Positions 28,565 to 37,282 of a stretch of DNA of 64,000 nt are shown here, piece by piece. The stretch spans positions 372,001-436,000 of the forward strand of contig NZ_SPVH01000007.1 in assembly GCF_004614235.1 (NCBI RefSeq). The letters are read 5' to 3'. The DNA comes from Brevundimonas intermedia. GTDB taxonomy: Bacteria > Pseudomonadota > Alphaproteobacteria > Caulobacterales > Caulobacteraceae. Under the pieces are notes generated by a model. It did no database searches and was not told the origin of the DNA. It saw only the letters and a list, made by a program, of their open reading frames with translations. A program made the position numbers and the translations under genes. Each line of letters opens with the position of its first letter. Position 1 is the stretch's first letter.

Positions 28565-28998
28565 CGCGTCGTCGGCATTCCCGTACGGCGGCGGGGGTTT
28601 TGAGCGACGACTTCAACACGTAGCACGGAGCCACGGCCGGCGATGGCGGTCGAAGCCGATATCAACGCAGCCGACAAAGCCCGTTCGTCCAGCCGGGTCC
28701 AGTCACCCGCGACGGTGAATGGCGTTTTGTGCGCAGCGCGCACGATGGCGTCGCGGAAGAAAGCTTCCTTGGGCCTCATCTGCTCGACGGTCTTGCCGAC
28801 GCCCAGTTCCAGCCGCAGCGATACGAAAACATAGTTGCGCAGCCGTCCGCCTTCGATCACCGGCAGGCCCAGCCCCGCGATGCTGAGCGCCGCGGGTGCA
28901 GCCGGGGCGTCGCTACTGGACGCTGACGCGCTTGATGCCTTTGCCACCGCGTTGGTCAAAGCAACAGTTCCGGTGGCGATCAGGGTTCTACGGTCCAT
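28561..28998 (-). CDS. Exported protein of unknown function (Tat-like signal)
   Basis: A 145-residue protein beginning MDRRTLIATGTVALTNAVA, which resembles a short Tat or Sec signal, followed by a Ser/Ala-rich linker. The mature domain, GLPVIEGGRLRNYVFVSLRLEL through RAAHKTPFTV and GRGSVLRVEVVAQNP, is reminiscent of FliL-like or periplasmic alpha/beta domains, but I cannot name the family. It lies 42 bases downstream of thiL on the same strand and may be the last gene of that operon. Confidence 0.75.
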   Translation of the reverse strand: MDRRTLIATGTVALTNAVAKASSASASSSDAPAAPAALSIAGLGLPVIEGGRLRNYVFVSLRLELGVGKTVEQMRPKEAFFRDAIVRAAHKTPFTVAGDWTRLDERALSAALISASTAIAGRGSVLRVEVVAQNPRRRTGMPTTR

Positions 28999-29040
28999 GT
29001 GATCACCTTGACCGAGGGACGTTAGGATTCCCTTGCCGCC

Positions 29041-30030
29041 CTAGCCGTGGGTCCAGCCGCTGCGCGCCATTTGAATGGGTTGGCCATCGTAGACGACAGT
29101 CAGACCAGACCCGGAAGTCACCTCGCCGACCTTGGTCAGGCGCAGCAGCCGACGCTCGGCCTCGCGACGCAGAGTTTCTTCGTGGCGCGGATGGGCGGTG
29201 AAGGCGATCTCATAATCATCGCCGCCGCTCGCGAGGTCTTCCAGCGACAACTGAGGATCGACCCGGTCGTCGAACCAGGCCTGGGCGGCCGCCGATAGAG
29301 GCAGGACATTCAGGTTCAACGCCAGCCCGACATTGCTCGCACGCACCACGTGGCCCAAATCGGCCGGCAGGCCGTCCGACACATCGACGGACGCCGTGGC
29401 GAAGTTCCGAATGACATCGGCGAAATCCACGCGCGGCGTCGGCGTGCGGTAGTGGTCCATTAAAGCCTGAAGACGTTCTGGCTCTAGCGACAGCTCGCCT
29501 CGCGCGGCCTTCAACCCCAGCAGGCCGTCGCCAATGACCCCGGTGACGAAGACCAGATCTCCGACCTGTGCGCCCGCCCGCGACACGGTCGCGCCTGTCG
29601 GCGCCCATCCCATGGCCGTCAGCGAGAAAGACGCGGGCCCGGACGTCCTGACTGTATCGCCGCCCAGCAGATGGACCCCAAACTTCGCCTGATCTTCGGC
29701 CAGACCGGCTGCGAAGGCCTCGCGTTCGGGCCAGCCGCAGCGTTCGGACCAGAAGCAGGCTAGCAAATAGCCGAACGGCTCCGCCCCCTTGGCCGCGAGG
29801 TCCGACAGGTTCACCCGCAGCAGCTTCTTCGCCACCGTGTCGAGCGGATCGTCGGGCAGGAAATGCACGCCCTCGACGATGGCGTCCTTGGTCAGGACCA
29901 GATCGTAGCCGGGCCGCGACGGCAGGACCGCCACATCGTCGGCCAGCCCCCTACCCCATTCCGGATGGGCCAAGGGCCGCAACAGCCTCTCGATCGTCTC
30001 GAACTCGCCCGCGACGTCGAGCGCCGGCAT
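29041..30030 (-). CDS. thiL: Thiamine-monophosphate kinase
   Basis: ThiL phosphorylates thiamine monophosphate to the active cofactor thiamine diphosphate. The 329-residue enzyme has the PurM-like fold with the N-terminal DDVAVLP, LTKDAIVEGVHF, NLSDLAAKGAEP, GGDTVRTSGP and DVSDGLPADLGH motifs. I start at ATG 30030, which overlaps the nusB stop as TAATG; the open frame extends upstream to 30174 inside nusB but without family similarity. It follows nusB in the riboflavin operon. Confidence 0.95.
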   Translation of the reverse strand: MPALDVAGEFETIERLLRPLAHPEWGRGLADDVAVLPSRPGYDLVLTKDAIVEGVHFLPDDPLDTVAKKLLRVNLSDLAAKGAEPFGYLLACFWSERCGWPEREAFAAGLAEDQAKFGVHLLGGDTVRTSGPASFSLTAMGWAPTGATVSRAGAQVGDLVFVTGVIGDGLLGLKAARGELSLEPERLQALMDHYRTPTPRVDFADVIRNFATASVDVSDGLPADLGHVVRASNVGLALNLNVLPLSAAAQAWFDDRVDPQLSLEDLASGGDDYEIAFTAHPRHEETLRREAERRLLRLTKVGEVTSGSGLTVVYDGQPIQMARSGWTHG

Positions 30031-30554
30031 TATTTGCGCGTGTCTCTGGATACGCCGTCCAGCGCCGCATTGACGAAGCGCGCCTCGGAATCGTCGAAGA
30101 AGGCCTTGGCCAGTTCGACATATTCGTCGATCACGACCTCGCGCGGTGTCTCGGGATGTTTGATCAGCTCCCACGCGCCCGAGCGCAGCAGGGCACGCAG
30201 AGTGGCGTCGAGCCGCTCCAGCTTCCAGTTGGAGGCCAGGCGCGCCTTGATGGCGGCGTCGATGTCGCGCTGGCTTTCGATCACGCCGCGTACGATGTCA
30301 GCGAAATAGGCCTCGTCGGCCTCGGCGAGCGCCTCGCCCTCGATATCGGTGTCGAAGCGGAAGTTCGAGAATTCGGTGATCACCGTCTCCACGCCCTCGC
30401 CCGCCAGCTCCATCTGATACAGGGCCTGGACGGCGGCCAGGCGCGACACGGTGCGGGCGCGACGCTGTTTCGAGCTCAGATTGGGCTCGGCGCGCTGCCT
30501 TTCGGCTTCGGCGAGTTGTTCGAGGACGGCTTTGACGCTGTTCGGTTCAGTCAT
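30030..30554 (-). CDS. nusB: Transcription antitermination protein NusB
   Basis: NusB, with NusE (S10), forms the antitermination complex on rRNA boxA elements. The 174-residue all-helical protein contains [15 protein letters not shown] and [25 protein letters not shown], both typical. An extra N-terminal segment of about 30 residues precedes the core. It overlaps ribH (ATGA) and thiL (TAATG), the common alphaproteobacterial ribH-nusB-thiL linkage. Confidence 0.96.
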   Translation of the reverse strand: MTEPNSVKAVLEQLAEAERQRAEPNLSSKQRRARTVSRLAAVQALYQMELAGEGVETVITEFSNFRFDTDIEGEALAEADEAYFADIVRGVIESQRDIDAAIKARLASNWKLERLDATLRALLRSGAWELIKHPETPREVVIDEYVELAKAFFDDSEARFVNAALDGVSRDTRK

Positions 30555-31012
30555 GCGCCGACGCCATGACGCAACCGCTTCTTCAATGCAATGAGGTCGA
30601 GGCAGGCCTTGGCCGCGCCGCCCCCCTTATCCCCTTCCGAAAGACGGGCCCGATACCAGGCCTGGTCCTCGTCTTCGGTCGTCAGGATGCCGTTGCCGAT
30701 GATCACGCCCTTGACGCCCAGGGCCATGATTCCGGCCGCCGATTGGTCGGAAACGATCTCGAAATGATAGGTTTCGCCACGGATGACAGTGCCGAGCGCC
30801 ACATAGCCGTCATAGCGGGGCGCGGTCGGAAAACGACCGGCTTCCTCGGCCAGGGCGATGGCCGGCGGCACTTCCAGCGCGCCTGGCACGGTGATGACGT
30901 CGAAATCGGCGCCGCGCGCCTTCAGCGTCTCCTTGGCGCCTTCAAGCAGGGCGTCGGCCAGGTCGTCGTAGAATCGCGCCTCGACGATCAGAATACGGGG
31001 TGCGTCAGTCAC
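30551..31012 (-). CDS. ribH: 6,7-dimethyl-8-ribityllumazine synthase
   Basis: RibH condenses the ribityl-aminouracil with dihydroxybutanone phosphate to lumazine, the penultimate riboflavin step. The 153-residue protein shows [14 protein letters not shown] and the conserved [21 protein letters not shown] with its active His. It overlaps both neighbours by 4 bases. Confidence 0.97.
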   Translation of the reverse strand: MTDAPRILIVEARFYDDLADALLEGAKETLKARGADFDVITVPGALEVPPAIALAEEAGRFPTAPRYDGYVALGTVIRGETYHFEIVSDQSAAGIMALGVKGVIIGNGILTTEDEDQAWYRARLSEGDKGGGAAKACLDLIALKKRLRHGVGA

Positions 31013-32142
31013 GCCTTGTCTTCTCCATCCATGTCGCGCCAGCCGACGATGCGCAGGCCATAGCCCTCAAGCGCCGTCGGTTCGGGTCGCGTCGAACTCA
31101 TCACGATCATGTCCTTGACGCCCAGGTCCAGCAGGATCTGAGCCCCGACGCCGTAAGCGCGGAAAGAGCGGTCCAGTGCCGCCGGCTTGTCCGCACCTGC
31201 CAGCCGCTCGGCCAGCGAGGTCAGCGAAGGGTCGCGCAGGAACACGACCACGCCGGGTCCATCATGATCGGTGATCTGTTTCAGAGCGCTGGGCACATAG
31301 TCCTGACGCGCCTCGACATGGCCCAGCAGGTCGCAGGCGAAGTCCACCTGGTGCATCCGCACAAGCGTCGGCTTGGTCGGGTCGATCCGCCCCTTGACCA
31401 GGGCGACGTGCTCGGCGCCCTCGATTGTGTTCTTGTAGAGCATCAGCCGGAACGGGCCGCCGTGGACGCTCTCGAACGGCGTATCCATGATCCGCTCGAC
31501 GAACCGCTCGGTGCGGCGGCGATAGGCGATCAGGTCGGCGATGGTGCCGATCTTCAACCCATGCAACTGGGCGAAGGCGACCAGATCAGGCATCCGCGCC
31601 ATCTCGCCGTCGTCCTTGATGATCTCGCAGATCACCCCGGCGGGCGTCAGGCCCGCCATGCGGCTGATGTCCACCGCCGCCTCGGTATGACCGGCGCGGA
31701 CCAGAACCCCGCCGTCGCGCGCGACCAGCGGGAAGATGTGGCCGGGCGAGACGATGTCGTCCATGCCCTTCGAGGCGTCGGTCGCCACATGGATGGTGCG
31801 CGAACGGTCGGCGGCGGAAATACCTGTCGTCACGCCGTCCTTGGCCTCGATCGAGACGGTGAAGGCGGTCTTCATGCTCTCGCGATTGTCGGCGGCCATC
31901 GGCGGCAGGCGCAACTGGTTCGCTCGGTCCGCCGTGATGGCCAAGCAGACCAGGCCGCGCGCCTGGCGGATCATGAAATTGATCTGGTCGGGGGTGGCGA
32001 ACTGGGCGGGGATGATGATGTCCCCCTCGTTCTCGCGATCCTCGGCGTCCACCAGGATGTAGGGACGGCCGTTGCGGGCGTCCTCCAGAATGTCCTCGAT
32101 GGGACTGATCGGGCTGTCGTTCATGTTCGCGGCCAATTGCAT
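31009..32142 (-). CDS. ribB: RibB-RibA-like hybrid (RibBX): 3,4-dihydroxy-2-butanone-4-phosphate synthase with degenerate GTP cyclohydrolase II domain
   Basis: The N-terminal half (about residues 10-210) is RibB, making dihydroxybutanone phosphate from ribulose 5-phosphate, with [27 protein letters not shown] and [10 protein letters not shown]. The C-terminal half aligns with GTP cyclohydrolase II but lacks its zinc triad: where active enzymes have the RCDCG cysteines, this one reads [14 protein letters not shown]. This matches the known RibBX class, in which the second domain is not a GTP cyclohydrolase II; a true RibA must be encoded elsewhere. I start at ATG 32142 (MQLAANMND), overlapping the ribE stop as TGATG. 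377 residues. Confidence 0.93.
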   Translation of the reverse strand: MQLAANMNDSPISPIEDILEDARNGRPYILVDAEDRENEGDIIIPAQFATPDQINFMIRQARGLVCLAITADRANQLRLPPMAADNRESMKTAFTVSIEAKDGVTTGISAADRSRTIHVATDASKGMDDIVSPGHIFPLVARDGGVLVRAGHTEAAVDISRMAGLTPAGVICEIIKDDGEMARMPDLVAFAQLHGLKIGTIADLIAYRRRTERFVERIMDTPFESVHGGPFRLMLYKNTIEGAEHVALVKGRIDPTKPTLVRMHQVDFACDLLGHVEARQDYVPSALKQITDHDGPGVVVFLRDPSLTSLAERLAGADKPAALDRSFRAYGVGAQILLDLGVKDMIVMSSTRPEPTALEGYGLRIVGWRDMDGEDKA

Positions 32143-32744
32143 CACGCCGTCTCCTGCCACCGCGCGAGGTAACGCGCCAGCATGTCGATCTCCAGATTGA
32201 CCGGATCACCGACCTTCAGACGACCCAGAGTCGTCACCTCCCACGTATGCGGGATGATATTCAGCGAGAATATCTGCCCCTCGACCGAGTTCACCGTCAG
32301 GGACACCCCATCCACCGTGATCGATCCCTTGGCGGCGATATAGCGGTGCAGAGGCGCCGGGGCCTCGACCTCGACCCGGTGCGAGCCGCCCTCGGGCGTG
32401 ATCGAGACGACGCGGCCCAGGCCGTCAACATGGCCAGAGACCACATGGCCGCCCATATCGTCGCCCAGCTTTGCGGCGCGCTCCAGATTGACGCCGTCAC
32501 CGGCGTTCCAGGCGCCGAGGGTGGTCTTGGACAGGGTCTCGTTCGACACCTCGACGGCGAACCAGCCCCCCCGTGCATCGTGGCCCTTTTCCGTCACCGT
32601 CAGGCAGCAGCCCGCATGGCTGATCGAGGCGCCCAGGTCGATGCCGTCGGTGTCCCAGACGGTTTCGATCTCATAACGGCGGTCGCGATCCGTCTCGCGG
32701 ACCTCGCGGACACGGCCGATGTCGGTGACGATGCCGGTGAACAT
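32142..32744 (-). CDS. ribE: Riboflavin synthase alpha chain
   Basis: This enzyme dismutates two lumazines to riboflavin. The 200-residue protein begins with the canonical MFTGIVTDIG and shows the two internally repeated lumazine-binding barrels (NETLSKTTLG in the first, then GHVVSGHVDG and VNLEIDMLARY in the second). An in-frame ATG at 32777 would add 11 unlikely residues. It follows ribD after 69 bases and overlaps ribBX. Confidence 0.96.
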   Translation of the reverse strand: MFTGIVTDIGRVREVRETDRDRRYEIETVWDTDGIDLGASISHAGCCLTVTEKGHDARGGWFAVEVSNETLSKTTLGAWNAGDGVNLERAAKLGDDMGGHVVSGHVDGLGRVVSITPEGGSHRVEVEAPAPLHRYIAAKGSITVDGVSLTVNSVEGQIFSLNIIPHTWEVTTLGRLKVGDPVNLEIDMLARYLARWQETA

Positions 32745-32813
32745 TGGACGCTGGCCCCTTTCGGACCCGAAAAACACAGTCTGAATAGTCTCAATCGTCT
32801 GAAATCGACCGCG

Positions 32814-33434
32814 TCAGAGACGCGCGTAGCGCTCCCACAGGTCGTCCCCGACAGGCTCGACGCCCAGGCGACGGAACTTGGGGGCGTCGGCCAGCTTTGC
32901 AAGAGCCAGGGACGCCACGCAGGGCCTGCCCTCACCGCCCAGCAGGATGGGGGCTCTGAACCATTCCAGCGCGTCCACCAAGCCGGCGCGCAGGAAAGAC
33001 GCGGCGACCTGTCCCCCACCCTCGATCAGGACCGACTTGACGCCCGCCGCCTTCAACGCCTGCAGAACCGAAGGGATTGCCGGCCGCCCCTCGTCTGCCT
33101 CGACCCGCTTTACCTCGGCCGCACCGATCGGGCGTGGGGCGGCGACGGTCAGGATCAGGGTGTTCTCACTCGCCAGCTTCGCCGTCTGCGGCGTCCGCAA
33201 GCGGCTGTCCAGCACGACTCGAAGCGGCTGATCCACGCTGCGGCCCGGCAGGCGAGCCGTCAGTTCAGGATCGTCGTGCAAAACCGTCTCGACGCCGACC
33301 AGAATGGCGTCATGCGCGGCGCGCAGGCGGTGGCCTTCCAGCCGCGCCGCCTCGCCGGTGATCCACTGGCTTTCGCCCGAGGCCGTGGCGATGCGCCCAT
33401 CCAGCGAGGTCGCCAGTTTCAGGGTGACCCGCAT
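32814..33434 (-). CDS. Stand-alone RibD-type reductase (RibD C-terminal domain only)
   Basis: The 206-residue protein corresponds only to the reductase half of RibD, a DHFR-like fold: KLATSLDGRIATASGESQWITG, AILVGVETVLHDDPELTAR, LIEGGGQVAASFL and FRAPILLGGEG. The normal N-terminal deaminase half, with its zinc-binding HAE and PCxHxGxTPPC motifs, is absent, and the DNA just upstream is nrdR. Its start overlaps the nrdR stop (TGATG), so the short form looks intact rather than truncated. In the riboflavin operon it probably reduces the ribosyl to a ribityl side chain, and the deaminase must come from elsewhere. Confidence 0.88.
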   Translation of the reverse strand: MRVTLKLATSLDGRIATASGESQWITGEAARLEGHRLRAAHDAILVGVETVLHDDPELTARLPGRSVDQPLRVVLDSRLRTPQTAKLASENTLILTVAAPRPIGAAEVKRVEADEGRPAIPSVLQALKAAGVKSVLIEGGGQVAASFLRAGLVDALEWFRAPILLGGEGRPCVASLALAKLADAPKFRRLGVEPVGDDLWERYARL

Positions 33435-33904
33435 CAGGCCTTGCCGGACGGTTCGTCGAACCCTTCGTCGCCCAGGAATTTGGCGAAGTCGCCCGTGTGG
33501 CGGAAGTCCTTGTAGACCGAGGCGTAGCGGACATAGGCGACCTCATCGACCCCCTTCAACGCCTTCATGATGAAGTCGCCGACCGTGCTGGACGGGATTT
33601 CGGTCTCGCCCAGGCTTTCCAGCTGACGGACAATCCGGTTGACCATCTGCTCGACCTGATCGGCTTGGACAGGACGTTTGCGCAGGGCCACGCCCAGCGA
33701 GCGTTCCAGCTTGTCACGCTCGAACGGCGTGCGCCGCCCGTTGCGCTTCAGGATGACCAGTTCGCGCAGCTGCACCCGCTCGAAGGTGGTGAAGCGCCCA
33801 TTGCAGTTGGGGCAGGACCGACGGCGTCGGATGGCCGAGCCGTCATCCGACGGCCGGCTGTCCTTAACCTGAGTATCCTGATGACCGCAAAAAGGGCACT
33901 TCAT
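33434..33904 (-). CDS. nrdR: Transcriptional repressor NrdR
   Basis: NrdR represses ribonucleotide-reductase genes in response to ATP/dATP. The 156-residue protein has the N-terminal zinc ribbon [10 protein letters not shown] and [14 protein letters not shown], then the ATP-cone domain ([20 protein letters not shown]). It lies 7 bases after glyA and overlaps the ribD reductase gene, the typical alphaproteobacterial order glyA-nrdR-rib. Confidence 0.97.
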   Translation of the reverse strand: MKCPFCGHQDTQVKDSRPSDDGSAIRRRRSCPNCNGRFTTFERVQLRELVILKRNGRRTPFERDKLERSLGVALRKRPVQADQVEQMVNRIVRQLESLGETEIPSSTVGDFIMKALKGVDEVAYVRYASVYKDFRHTGDFAKFLGDEGFDEPSGKA

Positions 33905-33911
33905 CAGAGAC

Positions 33912-35195
33912 TTATCCGTAGATCGAGAAGCGGTTCGTCAACTCGCGAACCTGGGCCGCCACGCCCGCGACCACGGCCGGATCGGCTTCGTCGCCGCCGT
34001 TCATCGACGAGACGACGTCGGCGATCCAGTGGCCGATCTGCTTGAACTCGTCCTCGCCGAAGCCGCGCGTGGTGCCCGCCGGGGTGCCCAGGCGAACGCC
34101 CGAGGTGACGGTGAAGGGCGCAGTGTCGAACGGCACGCCGTTCTTGTTGCAGGTCATCAGCGCCTTTTCGAGCTCGTGCTCGGTCGCCTTGCCGGTCACG
34201 CCCTTGGGCCGCAGATCGACCAGGGCCAAGTGGCTGTCGGTGCCGCCCGAGACGATGGCCAGACCGCGCTCGATCAGCACGCCGGACAGGGCCTGGGCGT
34301 TTTTGACCACCTGCTGGGCGTACAGCTTGAACTCGGGCTGCAGCGCCTCGCCGAAGGCCACGGCCTTGGCCGCGATCACATGCTCCAGCGGCCCGCCCTG
34401 CAGGCCGGGGAAAACGGCCGAGTTGATCTTCTTGCCCAGGTCCACGTCGTTGGACAGGATCATGCCGCCGCGAGGCCCGCGCAGCGTCTTGTGCGTCGTG
34501 GTCGTCACGACGTGGGCGTGGGGCACGGGATCGGGATAGGCGCCGCCGGCGATGAGGCCCGCATAGTGGGCCATGTCAACCATCAGATAGGCGCCGACGC
34601 TGTCGGCGATCTCGCGGAACCGCTTGAAATCGATGTGGCGGCTGTAGGCCGAGGCGCCGGCCAGGATCAGCTTGGGCTTCTCGCGCGCGGCCATTTCGGC
34701 GACGTGGTCGTAATCGATCAGGTGATTATCTTCGCGGACCTTGTAGGTCACGGGCCGGAACCACTTGCCCGACTGGTTCGCCGGCGAACCGTGCGTCAGG
34801 TGCCCGCCGCAGGCCAGATCCATGCCCAGGAAGGTGTCGCCGGGCTGCAGGAGGGTGAAGAAGACCGCCTGGTTGGCCTGGGCGCCCGAGTGCGGCTGGA
34901 CGTTGGCGAAGGCCGCGCCGAACAGCTTTTTCGCCCGCTCGCGCGCCAGATCCTCGGTCACATCGACGAATTCGCAGCCGCCGTAATAACGACGACCGGG
35001 ATAGCCTTCCGCGTATTTGTTGGTCAGGACCGAACCCTGCGCGTCCAGCACCGCCTGGGAGACGATGTTCTCGGACGCGATCAGCTCGATCTGCTCCTTC
35101 TGACGCCCCATCTCGCCCTGAATGGCCTTGAAGACGTCCGGATCGGCGTCAGCGAGCGTCTTGGTGAAATAGGCGTCGTGAGTGAAGGCCGTCAC
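33912..35195 (-). CDS. glyA: Serine hydroxymethyltransferase
   Basis: GlyA interconverts serine and glycine, feeding methylene-tetrahydrofolate. The 427-residue PLP enzyme shows the active-site lysine in [16 protein letters not shown], the QANQAVFF helix and RIVDMAH-like DMAHYAG. It heads the leftward cluster glyA-nrdR-ribD-ribE. Its 5' leader contains a long hairpin (35240-35273). Confidence 0.98.
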   Translation of the reverse strand: MTAFTHDAYFTKTLADADPDVFKAIQGEMGRQKEQIELIASENIVSQAVLDAQGSVLTNKYAEGYPGRRYYGGCEFVDVTEDLARERAKKLFGAAFANVQPHSGAQANQAVFFTLLQPGDTFLGMDLACGGHLTHGSPANQSGKWFRPVTYKVREDNHLIDYDHVAEMAAREKPKLILAGASAYSRHIDFKRFREIADSVGAYLMVDMAHYAGLIAGGAYPDPVPHAHVVTTTTHKTLRGPRGGMILSNDVDLGKKINSAVFPGLQGGPLEHVIAAKAVAFGEALQPEFKLYAQQVVKNAQALSGVLIERGLAIVSGGTDSHLALVDLRPKGVTGKATEHELEKALMTCNKNGVPFDTAPFTVTSGVRLGTPAGTTRGFGEDEFKQIGHWIADVVSSMNGGDEADPAVVAGVAAQVRELTNRFSIYG

Positions 35196-35239
35196 GCTGG
35201 AATCCCCGAAAATCAGAAGGCCGCCTATCTAGTCCCCAC

Positions 35240-35273
35240 AGCGCCCGACCACAACATCTTGTGGTCAGCCGCC
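35240..35273 (-). promoter_or_regulatory. Stem-loop in the glyA leader
   Basis: About 50 bases upstream of glyA the minus strand contains GACCACAA-GATG-TTGTGGTC, a perfect 8-bp stem (35247-35266), extendable outward by further pairs with a wobble and one mismatch to about 13-15 bp. No T-run follows, so it is not an ordinary terminator. It could be a regulator-binding palindrome or a leader RNA structure. I do not recognise a known riboswitch. Confidence 0.4.
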
Positions 35274-35387
35274 AACCATCCGTTTAGGGCGTCGGGCCAG
35301 GGATACGCGAGAACCTCAACTTCTTGTCGTAATCTGTAGATTCTCGAACTTGGAAGAAGCAGACCCTGCAACTTGCCTTATCGATCA

Positions 35388-35666
35388 CTACAGCCGGCCC
35401 CTCGAACAAGGCCAACGATATTGGTGCACGCGCACGGACGATCCCAGATCAACGATCTCATAACCGTAGCCAGGCTGAAATTTTCGCCAGCTTCGGGTCG
35501 ATACGGCGGCTTTCGCGGTATCGAGATAGTCACAACGTTCAACCTTTGGACCGGTGCAACCCGGCGCAGAGTGATCAGCGCCAACCAGTAGCACTAGGCC
35601 GCCCAGCACAGCAAAAATCGAAAACGCGCCTAGCCCCAGCATGGCCGGGCTGCTCGGTTGCAACAT
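35388..35666 (-). CDS. Hypothetical small membrane-anchored protein
   Basis: The 92-residue frame has a plausible N-terminal transmembrane segment (LGAFSIFAVLGGLVLLVGA), two further cysteines (PGCTGPKVERC) and a short soluble tail ending SSVRVHQYRWPCSRGRL before TAG. I do not recognise it. Base composition here is lower in GC than in the neighbours, and two other frames are open over the same DNA, so coding status is uncertain. A later ATG (MLGLGAF) is possible. Confidence 0.45.
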   Translation of the reverse strand: MLQPSSPAMLGLGAFSIFAVLGGLVLLVGADHSAPGCTGPKVERCDYLDTAKAAVSTRSWRKFQPGYGYEIVDLGSSVRVHQYRWPCSRGRL

Positions 35667-35729
35667 GGCGTCCCCCTACGCGCTAAGGGAACCATCGTTG
35701 AACGTCAGAGTCGATACAGCCGCGCGATC

Positions 35730-35915
35730 TTAGAGCCTGGCCGACAAAGCCCGCCGCAGCTTGGCGATCGCCACCCGCTCGACGGACTTCGGCTCGTTGA
35801 CCGGCCCGATGGCGCTGACCTCGCGGCCGGTGGCGACGTGGATGGCGGAACATTTGACGTAGGGGCCGTTGCGCACCAGTTCGACGATCACTTCACCCAG
35901 ATCGTCGTCCGCCAT
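35730..35915 (-). CDS. Small conserved hypothetical protein (DUF6898-like)
   Basis: The 61-residue protein, with EVIVELVRNGPYVKCSAIHVATGREVSAIGP before an acidic-basic C-terminus, resembles a short alphaproteobacterial family of unknown function (DUF6898, assigned from memory with moderate confidence). It lies 9 bases downstream of hemA on the same strand and is probably co-transcribed with it. Confidence 0.75.
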   Translation of the reverse strand: MADDDLGEVIVELVRNGPYVKCSAIHVATGREVSAIGPVNEPKSVERVAIAKLRRALSARL

Positions 35916-35924
35916 CGCCGAGCC

Positions 35925-37151
35925 TCAGGCTGCGACCGGCCGGCGCGCCACGTTGCAGTGGGCGAACAGCTTGTCCATCGCCTGGACCAGGTGATCCATC
36001 ATGGCGTCGGTGTGGTTCGGCGAGGGGGTGAAGCGCAGGCGCTCGGTCCCCTTGGGCACGGTCGGATAGTTGATCGGCTGAACATAGACGCCGTACTCGT
36101 CCAGCAGCATGTCCGAGATCATCTTGCAGTGGATCGGATCGCCGACGTGCACCGGCACGATGTGGCTCTCGCTTTCCATCACGGGGATGCCGGCCGCCGC
36201 GAAACGCGACTTCAGCGTCGCGGCGCGTTCCTGATGCTGGACGCGCAATTCGGGGTGGGCCTTCAGGTGCCGCACGGAGGCCAGCGCTCCCGCCGTCAAT
36301 GCCGGCGGCAGAGAGGTGGTGAAGATGAAGCCCGAGGCCCAGCTGCGCACGGCGTCGATGATCATGGCGTCGGCGGCGATATAGCCGCCCATCACGCCGA
36401 TGGCCTTGCCCAGGGTGCATTCGATGATGTCGATCTGGTCCAGCACGCCGTCGCGCTCGGCGACGCCTGCGCCTGTCTCGCCGTACAGACCGACCGCATG
36501 GACCTCGTCCAGATAGGTCAGGGCGCCGTATTTCTTGGCCAGGGCGATGGTCCCGGCCAGGTCGGCGATGTCGCCGTCCATCGAATAGACGCTCTCGAAG
36601 GCGATCAGCTTGGGCGCTTCGGCCGGCGCTGCCGCCAGCAGGGCCTCCAGATGCGCCAGGTCGTTGTGCATGAACACATGCCGCTCACCGCCGCCGTGGC
36701 GAATGCCGGCGATCATCGAGGCGTGGTTCAGCGAATCGGAGAAGGTGATCAGGCCGGGCAGGATCTTCTGCAGCGTCGACAGCGTCGCCTCGTTGCCGAC
36801 ATAGCCCGAGGTGAAGAGAAGCGCCGCTTCCTTCTGGTGCCAGTCGGCCAGTTCGGCTTCCAGATCGACGGCGGAACGGGTCGTGCCGGAAATGTTACGC
36901 GTGCCGCCGGCGCCGGCGCCGACCGCATCGATCTCATCATGCATCGCGTCCAGCACGACAGGATGCTGACCCATGCCAAGATAGTCGTTGGAGCACCAGA
37001 TCACGACGTCCTGCTGGGTTCCGTCGTCGCGACGACGCACCGCCAGCGGGAACTGTCCGCGCACGCGTTTCAGATCGGCGAAGACGCGGTAACGTCCCTC
37101 GCTGCGAACCTGCTCCACGGAGCTTTTAAAGGCGGCCTTATAGTCGAACAA
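35925..37151 (-). CDS. hemA: 5-aminolevulinate synthase
   Basis: ALAS condenses glycine and succinyl-CoA to 5-aminolevulinate, the alphaproteobacterial (Shemin) entry to heme synthesis. The 408-residue PLP enzyme has [39 protein letters not shown] and the PLP lysine in [14 protein letters not shown]. The length is normal. The next heme enzyme, hemB, lies 1.1 kb further on, in the opposite direction. Confidence 0.97.
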   Translation of the reverse strand: MFDYKAAFKSSVEQVRSEGRYRVFADLKRVRGQFPLAVRRRDDGTQQDVVIWCSNDYLGMGQHPVVLDAMHDEIDAVGAGAGGTRNISGTTRSAVDLEAELADWHQKEAALLFTSGYVGNEATLSTLQKILPGLITFSDSLNHASMIAGIRHGGGERHVFMHNDLAHLEALLAAAPAEAPKLIAFESVYSMDGDIADLAGTIALAKKYGALTYLDEVHAVGLYGETGAGVAERDGVLDQIDIIECTLGKAIGVMGGYIAADAMIIDAVRSWASGFIFTTSLPPALTAGALASVRHLKAHPELRVQHQERAATLKSRFAAAGIPVMESESHIVPVHVGDPIHCKMISDMLLDEYGVYVQPINYPTVPKGTERLRFTPSPNHTDAMMDHLVQAMDKLFAHCNVARRPVAA

Positions 37152-37282
37152 ACTACGCGTTCTTTCGCTTATGGCGATGTCTTTGCGTTATTTGCTCCCC
37201 CGGCGCGGGCTTGTCCATGCGCCCCACATGGACAAAACGACCCAAACCCTTAATTGATAACGGTTCTCAGTATCGCTCGGCG

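Noticed and set aside
31000..32172. 390-codon plus-strand frame opposite ribBX
   Set aside because: It is a shadow of the riboflavin gene, with low-complexity composition and no family similarity.
32745..32813. FMN riboswitch upstream of the riboflavin genes
   Set aside because: The 69-bp gap before ribE is too short and lacks the conserved FMN-element sequence; the operon is preceded by nrdR without a leader.
35196..35345. Glycine or tetrahydrofolate riboswitch upstream of glyA
   Set aside because: Only one hairpin is visible; the conserved cores of those riboswitches were not found.
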